Source: Paraburkholderia aromaticivorans (GTDB lineage: Bacteria; Pseudomonadota; Gammaproteobacteria; Burkholderiales; Burkholderiaceae). From it: a DNA stretch of 64,000 bases. Position 1 is the first letter of the stretch. Each line of letters starts with the position of its first letter. The notes beneath the pieces are model-generated. The model saw only the letters and a program-made list of their open reading frames with translations. It ran no database searches and was not told the DNA's origin. The translations under genes and the position numbers were made by a program. Where the stretch lies: assembly GCF_012689525.1 (NCBI RefSeq), contig NZ_CP051515.1:2666001-2730000 (forward strand), given 5' to 3'. This document shows, piece after piece, positions 1-8,040 of the stretch.

Positions 1-369
1 CGAGACCGGCGCGTCGAGCATCTGCAAGCCGGCCGCCTCAATCCGCTTGCCGAGTTCGATCGCGAAGTCCGGCGCCACGGTCGCGCTGGCAATCACCACG
101 CCGCCCTTTTTCATCGCCGCGACTGCGCCCTGTTCGCCGAACAGCACGGCTTCGGTTTGCGCGGCATTCACGACCAGCGTGACGACCACCTCGCACTGCG
201 CGCCGAGTTCGGCGGGCGTCGCGCAACCCACGCCGCCTTCCGCGACGAACGCATTCAGGACCTCGCTGCGCAGATCGCACGCATGGACCCGCAGACCCGC
301 GCGCAGCAGCGAACGCGCGACACCCAGGCCCATTGCACCAAGACCGATGACACCGACATTTCTGGACAT
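1..369 (-). CDS. NAD(P)-binding dehydrogenase, 3-hydroxyisobutyrate dehydrogenase family (partial, C-terminus outside window)
   Basis: The N-terminal 123 residues of a beta-hydroxyacid dehydrogenase. The protein opens with a Rossmann loop, VIGLGAMGLGVA, at about residues 6-17. It continues with the family pattern of a TPAELGAQCEVVVTLV stretch and ends near LDAPVSG, just before the substrate signature. Members such as L-threonate dehydrogenase LtnD oxidise sugar acids or 3-hydroxyisobutyrate with NAD. The start is ATG at 369. The gene lies 67 bp downstream of a FadR-type regulator on the same strand, an arrangement common for sugar-acid catabolic operons. Family certain, substrate inferred. 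The reading frame runs off the left edge, so nothing can be said about the catalytic Lys. Confidence 0.85.
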   Translation of the reverse strand, partial: MSRNVGVIGLGAMGLGVARSLLRAGLRVHACDLRSEVLNAFVAEGGVGCATPAELGAQCEVVVTLVVNAAQTEAVLFGEQGAVAAMKKGGVVIASATVAPDFAIELGKRIEAAGLQMLDAPVS

Positions 370-436
370 GCTTGACCTCTATGAATTCGTTGGACGCTCG
401 CGCCTGAGACCATGCATCGACGCTCAGCAGTGAAGC

Positions 437-1141
437 TCAGCAAATCCCCGCTTCCGCGAGACGCCGTGCCGCGTTGTACATATGGGTTCGCGCCGCATTG
501 CGCGCCGCCATCGGATCGCCGGCGCGGATCGCGGCGGCGATCGCCGCATGCTCTTCGCGCACCTGACGCGAGAAGTCCTCGCGCAACGCTTCGTTGCGGC
601 GCGTGACGACTGTGCCGGCCTCCAGGTACTGATTCAGGAACGTGAGCGTTTTAAGAAAATACGGATTGCCGGTGGCCGCCGCGATCGCGCGATGGAACGC
701 GACGTCTTCAGCCACGCCGTCCTCGCCTTCGGCCACCGCCTCGTCGATCTTCGCGAGCGCCGCGTCGATCGACACCATGTCGGCGTCGCTGCGGCGCATG
801 GCGGCTTCCGACGCGACTTCCGCTTCGATGGCCCGCCGCAACGCGAGAATCTGCACCACCGAGCCGGGCTCGACGGCTTCCGCGTAGTCGATCCGCAGCG
901 GTCGCGCCGTGCCGTGCGCGGCGACGAACACGCCGCTGCCCTGGCGCGGCTCGACCACGCCTTCGTTCTTCAGGCGCGAGATCGCCTCGCGGATCACCGT
1001 GCGGCTCACGCCGAACTGCTGCGCCAGCACGGCCTCGGTCGGCAGCTTGCCGCCGCGCTCGAAGGTGCCTTTGTCGATCTGCTTGAGAAGCTGCTGCGCG
1101 ACCGTGTCGCTCAACGCTCTCGCAGGAATCTTGTCGAACAT
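437..1141 (-). CDS. FadR-type GntR transcriptional regulator
   Basis: A 234-residue cytoplasmic DNA-binding protein. The winged helix spans about residues 7-75 and contains LPTEAVLAQQFGVSRTVIREAISRL followed by GSGVFV. The helical FCD effector domain (about 95-220) has conserved His residues in FHRAIAAATGNPYF and a late HMYNAARR that probably ligate a metal. Regulators of this class usually repress a neighbouring sugar-acid or carboxylate operon and are released by its substrate. The dehydrogenase gene starting at 369 is the likely target, but the ligand cannot be read from sequence. The ATG at 1141 begins MFDKIPAR directly before the HTH, the normal length for the family. Confidence 0.9.
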   Translation of the reverse strand: MFDKIPARALSDTVAQQLLKQIDKGTFERGGKLPTEAVLAQQFGVSRTVIREAISRLKNEGVVEPRQGSGVFVAAHGTARPLRIDYAEAVEPGSVVQILALRRAIEAEVASEAAMRRSDADMVSIDAALAKIDEAVAEGEDGVAEDVAFHRAIAAATGNPYFLKTLTFLNQYLEAGTVVTRRNEALREDFSRQVREEHAAIAAAIRAGDPMAARNAARTHMYNAARRLAEAGIC

Positions 1142-1153
1142 CGATGCCTCGAT

Positions 1154-1181
1154 TGATCATGTTATCGGGTCATCATACAAA
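1154..1181. promoter_or_regulatory. Possible FadR-family operator upstream of the GntR gene
   Basis: Just upstream of the GntR start lies an AT-rich segment with imperfect inverted half sites (TTGATCATGTTA and TCATCATACAA) around a GGG centre. It stands out against the GC-rich surroundings and sits where an autoregulatory site would be expected. The symmetry is imperfect, so this is a weak call. Confidence 0.3.
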
Positions 1182-1346
1182 TTTTGGATCCCCGCTGCAT
1201 CCATGCAAACCCTGGGATTTTTGTTCGCCAGGCGGCGAAGTTGGCGAAACAGAAGGCTTAAGCTATCGTCACGCCTTTAGCGCGTCGCGCGGCGGATTCA
1301 AGCGCGGCGCGGGTCCGCAGTTCCTCGAACGCATCTTTCAAGGCCC

Positions 1347-2171
1347 ATGAGCAAAGCCCTGCCGCCGTCTTCCGCCGTTCCCGTCAGCGCCGACCCGGCC
1401 CCGGACAAACCGGGCGACTCCTATGTGCAGTCGTTCGCGCGCGGCCTCGCGGTGATCCGCGCGTTCGACGCCACGCGCCCGGAACAGACGCTGACCGACG
1501 TCGCCGCCGCTACCGGCCTCACGCGCGCCGGCGCACGCCGCATTTTGCTGACCCTGCAGACGCTCGGCTATGTGGAGGCCGAAGGGCGCCTGTTCCGCCT
1601 CACGCCGAAGATCCTCGACCTCGGCTTCGCGTATCTGACCTCCATGCCGTTCTGGAACCTCGCCGAGCCGGTGATGGAACAACTCTCCGCGCAGGTTCAC
1701 GAGAGCGTCTCGGCGGCCGTGCTCGATCGCACCGAGATCGTCTACGTGCTGCGCGTGCCGACCCACAAGATCATGACGATCAACCTGTCGATCGGCAGCC
1801 GCTTGCCGGCCTATTGCACGTCGATGGGCCGCGTGCTGCTGGCCTCGCTCGACGACGAAACGCTCGAGGCGACGCTGAGTTCCGCGCCGCTCTACGCGCA
1901 CACGCCGCGCACGGTCACCGACAAGGAAGAGTTGAAGAAGCTGATCGCGCAGGTGCGCCGCCAGGGCTGGGCAATCGTCGATCAGGAACTGGAAGGCGGT
2001 TTGATTTCGCTGTCCGCGCCGATCCGCAATCGCCAGGGACGCGTGATCGCCGCGATGAACATCAGCGGCAATGCGCAGCGCAATTCGGGAAAACAGATGG
2101 TGAAGGCGTTTCTGGAGCCGCTGCAGCACGCCGCGCAAACCGTCTCGGAGATGGTGGCACGGCGCGGGTAA
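1347..2171 (+). CDS. IclR-family transcriptional regulator (PcaR/PcaU-like)
   Basis: A 274-residue regulator. The N-terminal helix-turn-helix (about 27-88) includes SFARGLAVIRAF and TLTDVAAATGLTRAGARRILLTL. The C-terminal IclR effector domain (about 95-268) has the typical SRLPAYCTSMGRVLLA stretch and a QELEGGLISLSAPIRN segment. The overall pattern resembles the beta-ketoadipate regulators PcaR/PcaU/CatR, which respond to aromatic-acid intermediates. The gene converges on the MHS transporter gene with 45 bp between stop codons. The start is ATG at 1347 with AAGG a few bases upstream. Family sure; the aromatic-acid link is inference. Confidence 0.9.
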   Translation: MSKALPPSSAVPVSADPAPDKPGDSYVQSFARGLAVIRAFDATRPEQTLTDVAAATGLTRAGARRILLTLQTLGYVEAEGRLFRLTPKILDLGFAYLTSMPFWNLAEPVMEQLSAQVHESVSAAVLDRTEIVYVLRVPTHKIMTINLSIGSRLPAYCTSMGRVLLASLDDETLEATLSSAPLYAHTPRTVTDKEELKKLIAQVRRQGWAIVDQELEGGLISLSAPIRNRQGRVIAAMNISGNAQRNSGKQMVKAFLEPLQHAAQTVSEMVARRG

Positions 2172-2216
2172 TCTCGAAGGCGGGCACCGCGCCATGACGG
2201 CGCCCCGTTCGATCCA

Positions 2217-3518
2217 TCAATTGATCGGCTTGTCCGCCGTTTCCTTCAGCATCGAGACCGCGATCAACGACACCACGACGCACGCCGCCACATAACCGGC
2301 CGGCGCGAGCTTGCTGCCGGTCAGCTTGATCAGCCACGTGGCGACGAGCTGCGCGGTCCCGCCGAACACGCACACGCTCAACGCATACGCGATCGAAATG
2401 CCAGTGGCGCGCACGCGCCGCGGAAACGACTCGCACATCAAGGCGAATTCCGACGCCGAGCCCATCGAATAAAACAGCAGCATCAGCGCGGTCAGCGACA
2501 TGATGACGGGCAACTGCGGAAAACGGTTGATCAGCATGAAGGCCGGAAACAGCAGCAGCACCAGCACGCCGCGTCCGAACAGGATCGGCCGCTTGCGGCT
2601 GCCGATGCGATCCGACAGCATGCCGAACAGCGGGCACGTGATCAGCATCACGAAGCCCGAGGCGACGCCCACCAGCATCGACAGCGACATCGGCAGGCCG
2701 AGCGTGTGGATCGCGTAGGTCGGCATGTAGAAGGTCAGGATGTAGGTCGAGACCGTGCCGCCCATTACCGTCAGCGTGATCAGGATGAGCGGGCGCAAAT
2801 GCGCGGTGAAGAGTTCGTGCAGCACGCCGCGCTCGATCGCATGGCCATGCGCGCTGACCGCGTCGTCGGCCAGACGGCGGCGCAGGTACATGCCGACCGG
2901 CGCAATCAACACGCCGACCAGGAACGGAATGCGCCAGCCCCAGCTTTCCAGCGAGTCTTTCGGCAACGCGCCGGACAGCGCCGCCGCGAGACCCGAGCCC
3001 ATCAGCGCCGCGCCGCCCTGCGTGGCCAGTTGCCAGCTCGCGCGAAAACCGCGCCGCGTACCGCCGCCCTGTTCGAGCAGCGTGGACGTCGCCGCGCCGA
3101 ACTCGCCGCCTTGCGAGAAGCCTTGCACGAGACGCGCCAGCACGATCAGCAAAGGCGCGGCGAGACCGATTTGCGCATAGGTCGGCGCAATCGCGATCAG
3201 GCCGGTGCTCACCGCCATCAGCATGATGGTCAGGTTGAGCGCGGCTTTGCGGCCCTTGCGGTCCGCGTACACGCCGAGCATGACGCTGCCGAGCGGCCGC
3301 GTGATGAAGCCAGCCGCGAAGGTCGCCACCGACAGCAGCAACGACGTGGTCGGATCCGCCGACGGAAAATACAGCTTGCCGATGATCACGGCAAAAAAGC
3401 CGTACACGGTGAAGTCGAAGAACTCGAGCCAGTTGCCGATCACCGCGGCGGCGATCGCGCCGCGGCTGGCGGGCCGGCTCGCCTCGACGGCGTGGCTCGC
3501 ATGGGTCGTGGTACTCAT
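2217..3518 (-). CDS. MFS transporter, metabolite:H+ symporter (MHS) family
   Basis: A 433-residue inner-membrane protein with about 12 hydrophobic segments. The first segment contains the MHS hallmark GNWLEFFDFTVYGFFA. This is followed by FITRPLGSVMLGVYADRKGRKAAL (the MFS loop 2-3 motif) and LARLVQGFSQGGEFGAATS. These match proton-driven carboxylate or dicarboxylate importers such as the citrate symporter. The stop of the M20 amidohydrolase gene lies about 66 bp upstream on the same strand, so the two may form an operon that imports a compound and cleaves it. The transported substrate is not determinable here. Confidence 0.9.
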   Translation of the reverse strand: MSTTTHASHAVEASRPASRGAIAAAVIGNWLEFFDFTVYGFFAVIIGKLYFPSADPTTSLLLSVATFAAGFITRPLGSVMLGVYADRKGRKAALNLTIMLMAVSTGLIAIAPTYAQIGLAAPLLIVLARLVQGFSQGGEFGAATSTLLEQGGGTRRGFRASWQLATQGGAALMGSGLAAALSGALPKDSLESWGWRIPFLVGVLIAPVGMYLRRRLADDAVSAHGHAIERGVLHELFTAHLRPLILITLTVMGGTVSTYILTFYMPTYAIHTLGLPMSLSMLVGVASGFVMLITCPLFGMLSDRIGSRKRPILFGRGVLVLLLFPAFMLINRFPQLPVIMSLTALMLLFYSMGSASEFALMCESFPRRVRATGISIAYALSVCVFGGTAQLVATWLIKLTGSKLAPAGYVAACVVVSLIAVSMLKETADKPIN

Positions 3519-3584
3519 CGCGTGGTCTTCCTCGTCGTTATGGTTATGCGTCCCGCTGATTCAGGCGCGGCTCGCCGCGCCGGA

Positions 3585-4775
3585 TCACTGGCCCAGATAG
3601 CGCTCCACCAGCCGCGTCCAGAACGCCGCGCCGACCGGCAGATTGCGGTCGTTGAAGTCGTAGTGCGGGTTGTGCACCATGCAGCCGTCTTCACCCGCAC
3701 CGTTGCCGATCCGCAGGAACGTGCCCGGCCGCTTCTGCAGCATGAAGGCGAAGTCTTCGCTGCCCATCAGGATGTCGGTCTGCGCGACCACCTTGTCGTC
3801 GCCGACCAGTTCGCGCGCCACTTCCACCGCGAAATCCGTTTCGGCATCCGAATTGACCACCACCGGATAGCCTTCGATGTACTCCACCACCGCCTTGCCG
3901 CCATAACTCGCGGCCTGGCTTTCGGCGAGTTCGGTAATACGCTTCTTCAACAGCGCGCGCACTTCGGGGCTGAACGAACGCACGCTCAACTCCAGCTTCG
4001 CGCTGCTCGAAATCACGTTGTTCGCGGTGCCCGCATGCATCGAGCCGACCGTCACCACCGCCGGTTGCGACGGATCGACGTTACGCGCGACGATCGTCTG
4101 CAACGCCATCACGATGCTCGCCGCCACCACGACCGGATCGACCGTCAGATGCGGACGCGCCGCGTGGCCGCCGACCCCTTCGATCGTGATGATCGCCTTG
4201 TCGCCCGCCGACATGAACGGCCCTTTGCGGAACAGCAGCACGCCCGGTTCTGCACCGGGATGGTTGTGCACGCCGAACACGGCGTCGCAGGAAAAGCGCT
4301 CGAACAGGCCGTCGTTGATCATCTTCAGCGCGCCGCTGTCGACGCCGCTCTCCTCGGCCGGCTGGAAGTACAGATGCACCGTGCCCGAAAAGTTGCGGGT
4401 GGCCGCGAGGCGTTGCGCGGCGCCGAGCAGCATCGTCGTATGGCCGTCGTGGCCGCATGCATGCATCTTGCCGTGCGTACCACTCGCATACGGCAGACCG
4501 GTTTGCTCGATGATCGGCAGCGCGTCCATATCGGCGCGAATGCCGATGCTGCGCTTGCCGTCGCCCACTTTCAGCGTGCCTACCACGCCCGTCTGGCCGA
4601 CGCCGCGCGTGACCTGCCAGCCCCATTCTTCGAGCTTCTCGGCAACCAGCGCGCTCGTCTGATGTTCCTCGTAGGCGAGTTCCGGGTGGTGGTGAATGTG
4701 ATGGCGAATCTCGCGCAGGCTCTCGGCGGCAGGCGCCAGGTCGGACACTTCGGTAAAACGCGCGGCTTCGCTCAT
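3585..4775 (-). CDS. M20 family amidohydrolase/carboxypeptidase (hippurate hydrolase type)
   Basis: A 396-residue cytoplasmic zinc hydrolase of peptidase family M20D. Visible motifs are RHHIHHHPELAYEE near residue 25, the metal site HACGHDGHTTMLLGAA (about 108-123), the catalytic QPAEES and the bridging-region HNHPG. The dimerisation domain follows. Relatives hydrolyse N-acyl amino acids such as hippurate and indole-acetyl conjugates. The gene is divergent from a LysR regulator and precedes an MHS transporter on its own strand. This suggests a small uptake-and-deacylation module for an N-acylated amino acid (inference). The length is normal for the family. Confidence 0.9.
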   Translation of the reverse strand: MSEAARFTEVSDLAPAAESLREIRHHIHHHPELAYEEHQTSALVAEKLEEWGWQVTRGVGQTGVVGTLKVGDGKRSIGIRADMDALPIIEQTGLPYASGTHGKMHACGHDGHTTMLLGAAQRLAATRNFSGTVHLYFQPAEESGVDSGALKMINDGLFERFSCDAVFGVHNHPGAEPGVLLFRKGPFMSAGDKAIITIEGVGGHAARPHLTVDPVVVAASIVMALQTIVARNVDPSQPAVVTVGSMHAGTANNVISSSAKLELSVRSFSPEVRALLKKRITELAESQAASYGGKAVVEYIEGYPVVVNSDAETDFAVEVARELVGDDKVVAQTDILMGSEDFAFMLQKRPGTFLRIGNGAGEDGCMVHNPHYDFNDRNLPVGAAFWTRLVERYLGQ

Positions 4776-4886
4776 CTCAAGGGCTCCATGGATTCATGGC
4801 CGCATCAAAACGCGGCAAACAGGCGAGCACTATAGCCACGCCGTTTTGTTCGAATAAGATGCTGTTTTTTTCACCCCGATTAACAA

Positions 4887-4899
4887 CCGTTATATACGG
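4887..4899. promoter_or_regulatory. Candidate LysR-regulator operator (CCGT-TATAT-ACGG)
   Basis: A perfect dyad, CCGT-N5-ACGG with an AT-only centre, lies 10 bp before the LysR start codon. It is inside the 134-bp divergent region between the LysR gene and the amidohydrolase gene, the usual place for a LysR-type binding site acting on both promoters. Confidence 0.45.
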
Positions 4900-4909
4900 G
4901 ATTACCCCA

Positions 4910-5818
4910 ATGAAACCGCAGCAGTTGCAAGCGTTCGTCGCCGCCGCCCATCACCGCAGTCTGCGCGCCGCCGCGCGCGAGCTCGGCGTGACGCAACCGG
5001 CCGTCACGCATACGATCCGCGAGCTCGAAAGCGCGCTGAATGCCGAGTTGATGGTGCGCAGCGTGCGCGGCATCGAATTGACGGCATGCGGGCTCGCGCT
5101 GCTGCCGCGCGCCGAGCAGTTGCTCGGCGACATGCGGCGCACGGTCGAAGCCGTCGAACAGGTGAAGGGAGAACTGGCCGGCAGGGTGAGCGTGGGGACC
5201 ATGCCGTCGATCGCGCTCACGGCGCTGCCGCATGCGGTCTCGAAGTTCCGCCGCGCGATGCCGCGGGTCAATCTGCATCTGGAAGAAGTGACGATCCCGG
5301 ACGCGGTCGCGCGTTTGCGCAACGGCGCGCTGGATATCGCGGCGATCCATCACGTGCAGGCGCTCGACAGCGATCTGGTGCAGGCGCCGCTCTACTCGAC
5401 GCAGTTCGTCGTCGCCATGCGCGCCGGGCATCCGCTTGCCAATGTGACGCGCCTGCATGAGTTGCTCGACGCGGAGTGGATCGTGACCGTGGGCGCCGAT
5501 CATTTCCCGCACAGCGTGATGATGGCGATGTTCGACGCGCACGGTTTGCCGGTGCCGAAGCGTCTGCTGAGCGCGCCGTCGTCGTTCGCGGTGACGCTCG
5601 GGCTGGTGTCGCAAACCGATGTGATCGGCTGCTTCACGCGGCCGCTTGCGCAGATGGTCGCGCCGCTCGGCATCCGCGTCGCGCAGATCGAAGAGGCGCT
5701 GCCGAACTACGATCTCAGCATCATTTCACGGCGCGGCCTGCTGCCGACGCCGGCCGTGCTGCAGTTCGTGTCGTGCTTGCAGGATGCGACACGCGAGCGG
5801 ATGGCGGCGGCCGGATAG
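4910..5818 (+). CDS. LysR-family transcriptional regulator
   Basis: A 302-residue regulator. The N-terminal winged helix is MKPQQLQAFVAAAHHRSLRAAARELGVTQPAVTHTIRELE. A PBP2-type effector domain (about 90-295) carries VSVGTMPSIALTALPHAV and a ligand-pocket stretch around CFTRPLAQMV. The frame is open further upstream, but the ATG at 4910 places the HTH at residue 1 as in nearly all LysR proteins, so it is preferred over an upstream start at 4796. It is divergent from the M20 amidohydrolase and probably regulates it. The stop at 5818 is only 6 bp from the convergent phnN stop. Confidence 0.9.
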   Translation: MKPQQLQAFVAAAHHRSLRAAARELGVTQPAVTHTIRELESALNAELMVRSVRGIELTACGLALLPRAEQLLGDMRRTVEAVEQVKGELAGRVSVGTMPSIALTALPHAVSKFRRAMPRVNLHLEEVTIPDAVARLRNGALDIAAIHHVQALDSDLVQAPLYSTQFVVAMRAGHPLANVTRLHELLDAEWIVTVGADHFPHSVMMAMFDAHGLPVPKRLLSAPSSFAVTLGLVSQTDVIGCFTRPLAQMVAPLGIRVAQIEEALPNYDLSIISRRGLLPTPAVLQFVSCLQDATRERMAAAG

Positions 5819-5824
5819 TACGGC

Positions 5825-6379
5825 TTACTGAACGTCGGCTTCCGCCTTTAAAAACGCAATCAACTCATGCCCCGCGTCGTCGAGCGCGCCGGAATTATCG
5901 ATCGTGGTACAGCGCACGCCGTCCGGCAACGAGAACGGCGCGCGGCGCGCGAGCCGCGCCGCCACCTGTTCCGCCGACTCGCGTGCCCGCGCGCCGAGCC
6001 GGGCTTCGAGAATATGCGGCGCGGCGTCCACGTGCACCACTTCCGTGTGCGGATAATGCGCCAGCACGTGTTGCAAATGCTGGCGCGAGCCGTTGACGAC
6101 CACCGTGCAACCGCGCGCGAGCCACGCATCGATTTCGATACCGATGCCATAGCGCAGCGAGTGGCTCGACCACTCGAGCGCGAACAGGCCGAGCACGGAA
6201 CGCGCCGCGAACTCTTCGACGCTCAACGCCACATGCGCCTCGCCATTGCCGCTCGGCCGCGTGATATAGCGATGCGCGAACAGAATCGGCTCGCCCATCA
6301 AGTGCTTGCGTGCGAACTCCAGCAACGAATCCTTGCCCGCGCCGGACGGTCCCATTACATAAATCAAACGACCTGTCAT
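5825..6379 (-). CDS. phnN: Ribose 1,5-bisphosphate phosphokinase PhnN
   Basis: A 184-residue guanylate-kinase-like enzyme. It phosphorylates ribose 1,5-bisphosphate to PRPP, the final salvage step of C-P lyase phosphonate degradation. The P-loop GPSGAGKDSLLEF starts at residue 10, preceded by RLIYVM. RYITRPSGNGEAH and the lid-like ALEWSSHSLRYGIG follow the guanylate-kinase fold. An upstream extension is open, but the ATG at 6379 begins directly before the P-loop strand and gives the usual family length. It lies 2 bp after the DUF1045 stop, so the two are translationally close, and it is the last gene of the phnF-DUF1045-phnN operon. Confidence 0.92.
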   Translation of the reverse strand: MTGRLIYVMGPSGAGKDSLLEFARKHLMGEPILFAHRYITRPSGNGEAHVALSVEEFAARSVLGLFALEWSSHSLRYGIGIEIDAWLARGCTVVVNGSRQHLQHVLAHYPHTEVVHVDAAPHILEARLGARARESAEQVAARLARRAPFSLPDGVRCTTIDNSGALDDAGHELIAFLKAEADVQ

Positions 6380-6381
6380 TG

Positions 6382-7104
6382 TTATTTCACCTCGTCGGTC
6401 CGGAACGGCACACGTTGCCACAACACGAACGGCTCGCCCGGCGCCGGTTCGACGAAGAGCGCGGCCTGGTCGACAAGCAGCGGCCCGAGCGCGGGCGTTC
6501 GAGCTTGCCACCATGCGACCAGCGTGGCGCGCTCCCGCACATCGGCGAGCGAACTGGAGAGCGTCATGTGAAAACGGAATTCGTCGAACACGTAGGGATA
6601 ACCCCATTCGATCAGCAACGCGCGTTGCCGTTCGCTCAACGAAGCCGCCAAACGGCGCGCCAGATCAGCGGCGGACTGGCGCGCGCGCAAGGCATCGAGC
6701 GTTTGCAACGCGCTCGTGGCCACGCCGCGGATGTTGGCTTCGCCTTGCGCATCGGCCGGCCGCAATGCAACGAAATCGCCGAGCGTCGCGGCTTCCACTG
6801 GCAACGCGAATGCGCTTTGCGTCCGCGCCCATTCACGTGTGGCTTGCAATAGGTGTGCCTGGGTCACGCCGTCGGCGAGTCGAAACGGCGCGACCAGTGT
6901 GCCGTGCCAACCGTAGCGGCGCGGCGCTTCGGTCAACTCGAAGAGTGGACGTGTCAGATCCGAAGGTTGCGGCGCTTCGCACTGCTCGCCGCTTTCCGCA
7001 TCGCGCGCGAGCCAAGCCGACCCGGCCTGCCACCACGCCGATTCACGCGACGGCACGTAATACACGGCAAAACGAGCCTCGGGGCTCCATTCCACGCCGC
7101 TCAT
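6382..7104 (-). CDS. DUF1045 phosphonate-operon protein, 2H phosphoesterase fold
   Basis: A 240-residue protein of the DUF1045 family found in phosphonate operons. Two HxTL catalytic tetrads are visible, HGTL at 67-70 and HMTL at 179-182, the defining pair of the 2H phosphoesterase superfamily that opens cyclic phosphodiesters. It overlaps the phnF stop by 4 bp (ATGA) and is followed 2 bp later by phnN. No phnP (the metallo-beta-lactamase cyclic phosphodiesterase) lies in this locus. I therefore infer that this protein opens 5-phosphoribosyl 1,2-cyclic phosphate. Motifs are seen directly; the reaction is inference. Confidence 0.88.
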   Translation of the reverse strand: MSGVEWSPEARFAVYYVPSRESAWWQAGSAWLARDAESGEQCEAPQPSDLTRPLFELTEAPRRYGWHGTLVAPFRLADGVTQAHLLQATREWARTQSAFALPVEAATLGDFVALRPADAQGEANIRGVATSALQTLDALRARQSAADLARRLAASLSERQRALLIEWGYPYVFDEFRFHMTLSSSLADVRERATLVAWWQARTPALGPLLVDQAALFVEPAPGEPFVLWQRVPFRTDEVK

Positions 7105-7859
7105 AGGTCGTGCTCCACCAGCAGTTGCACGCGGTCCGCTGCGAAGTGCGTGAAGCCGTATTTGACCGGCGTGCCTTGCAGATCGACATCGACGTTTTCG
7201 ACCCACAGCACCGGTTGCTGACGGTTGATATTCAGGCGCCGCGCCACCTCAGGTTCGGGCAGCACGCTGCCGATGCGGCTCCACTTGCGCAGATAGTCGT
7301 TCACGCCGAATTCCGCCATGGCCTTGGTGATGCCGCCGGTGCGCTCCAGCACCGCCGGCAGGTCCGCGAAACGCGCCGCCGGATACCAGTTGCGCGCGAA
7401 CGTGAGCGGCACGCCGTCGGACTCATGCAGCGATTCGATCCGGTAGACCGACGCGCCGGCCCGCAGGCTCAGCGCCTTCGCGACGCTCGGCTCGGCCTTC
7501 ACGCGCGCGGCCGACAGCATCGTGCCCGCCGCCGCGTGATGCTGCTGGCGCAAGTTTTCTGTAAAGCGTGTGCGACGGCCAATCGTATAGTCGATCGCGC
7601 CCGGTTGCACGAAGGTGCCGCGCCCCTGCTCGACGCTGACGAGGCCCAGCGCTGCAAGACCCAGCATGGCCCGGCGCACGGTATGCCGGTTCACGTCGAA
7701 GCGTTTGGCCAGTTCGCCCTCGCTCGGCAGGCGCCCTTCTTCGCCGAAACCGCTGGCGGCGATTTCCGCCGCCAGAATCTGCTCGATCTGCCGCCACACG
7801 GCAACGCCCGCGCCGCGTTCGAGCATCGTGCCCGGCGTCGCGTTGTCGTTCGATGTCAT
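7101..7859 (-). CDS. phnF: GntR/HutC-type regulator of phosphonate metabolism PhnF
   Basis: A 252-residue regulator. The winged helix at about 20-90 contains LPSEGELAKRFDVNRHTVRRAMLGLAALGLVSVEQGRGTFV, and a UTRA ligand domain spans about 105-245. HutC-type proteins bind palindromes with a GTCTAGAC-like core, and such a site lies in the divergent region at 7974-7993. It is the first gene of the leftward operon and shares a 4-bp overlap with DUF1045. It very likely represses both phn transcripts until phosphonate or low phosphate relieves it (inference from the family and site position). Confidence 0.92.
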   Translation of the reverse strand: MTSNDNATPGTMLERGAGVAVWRQIEQILAAEIAASGFGEEGRLPSEGELAKRFDVNRHTVRRAMLGLAALGLVSVEQGRGTFVQPGAIDYTIGRRTRFTENLRQQHHAAAGTMLSAARVKAEPSVAKALSLRAGASVYRIESLHESDGVPLTFARNWYPAARFADLPAVLERTGGITKAMAEFGVNDYLRKWSRIGSVLPEPEVARRLNINRQQPVLWVENVDVDLQGTPVKYGFTHFAADRVQLLVEHDL

Positions 7860-7973
7860 GGTGCTGTCATTCCCTTGGGTTCAAATATTCGCTATGACGT
7901 GCATTGTAGTGCGCAAGCCGTGATGGAAATATGAAACGGCCGTCATGCGCTACACGGCTCGACAAGCATACCC

Positions 7974-7993
7974 CTAAACGTCTAGACGTTTAG
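7974..7993. promoter_or_regulatory. Perfect 20-bp palindrome, probable PhnF operator
   Basis: CTAAACGTCTAGACGTTTAG is a perfect palindrome about 48 bp before the phnG start and 115 bp before the phnF start. Its centre, GTCTAGAC, matches the half-site spacing used by HutC-subfamily GntR repressors. A further TTTAGATGAATAGATGG tail follows. The site can control both divergent phn transcripts. Confidence 0.75.
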
Positions 7994-8040
7994 ATGAATA
8001 GATGGTCAAATGTTGACTCGCTGGATCAACAGGAAATTCG

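Noticed and set aside
2185-2210. Terminator between the IclR and MHS genes
   Set aside because: Only a 5-bp GC stem (GCGCC/GGCGC) with no T run; too weak to call.
2706-4835. Long 709-codon open frame on the + strand
   Set aside because: Antisense to the MHS transporter and M20 hydrolase; Arg/His-rich composition typical of GC-rich shadow frames and no family motifs.
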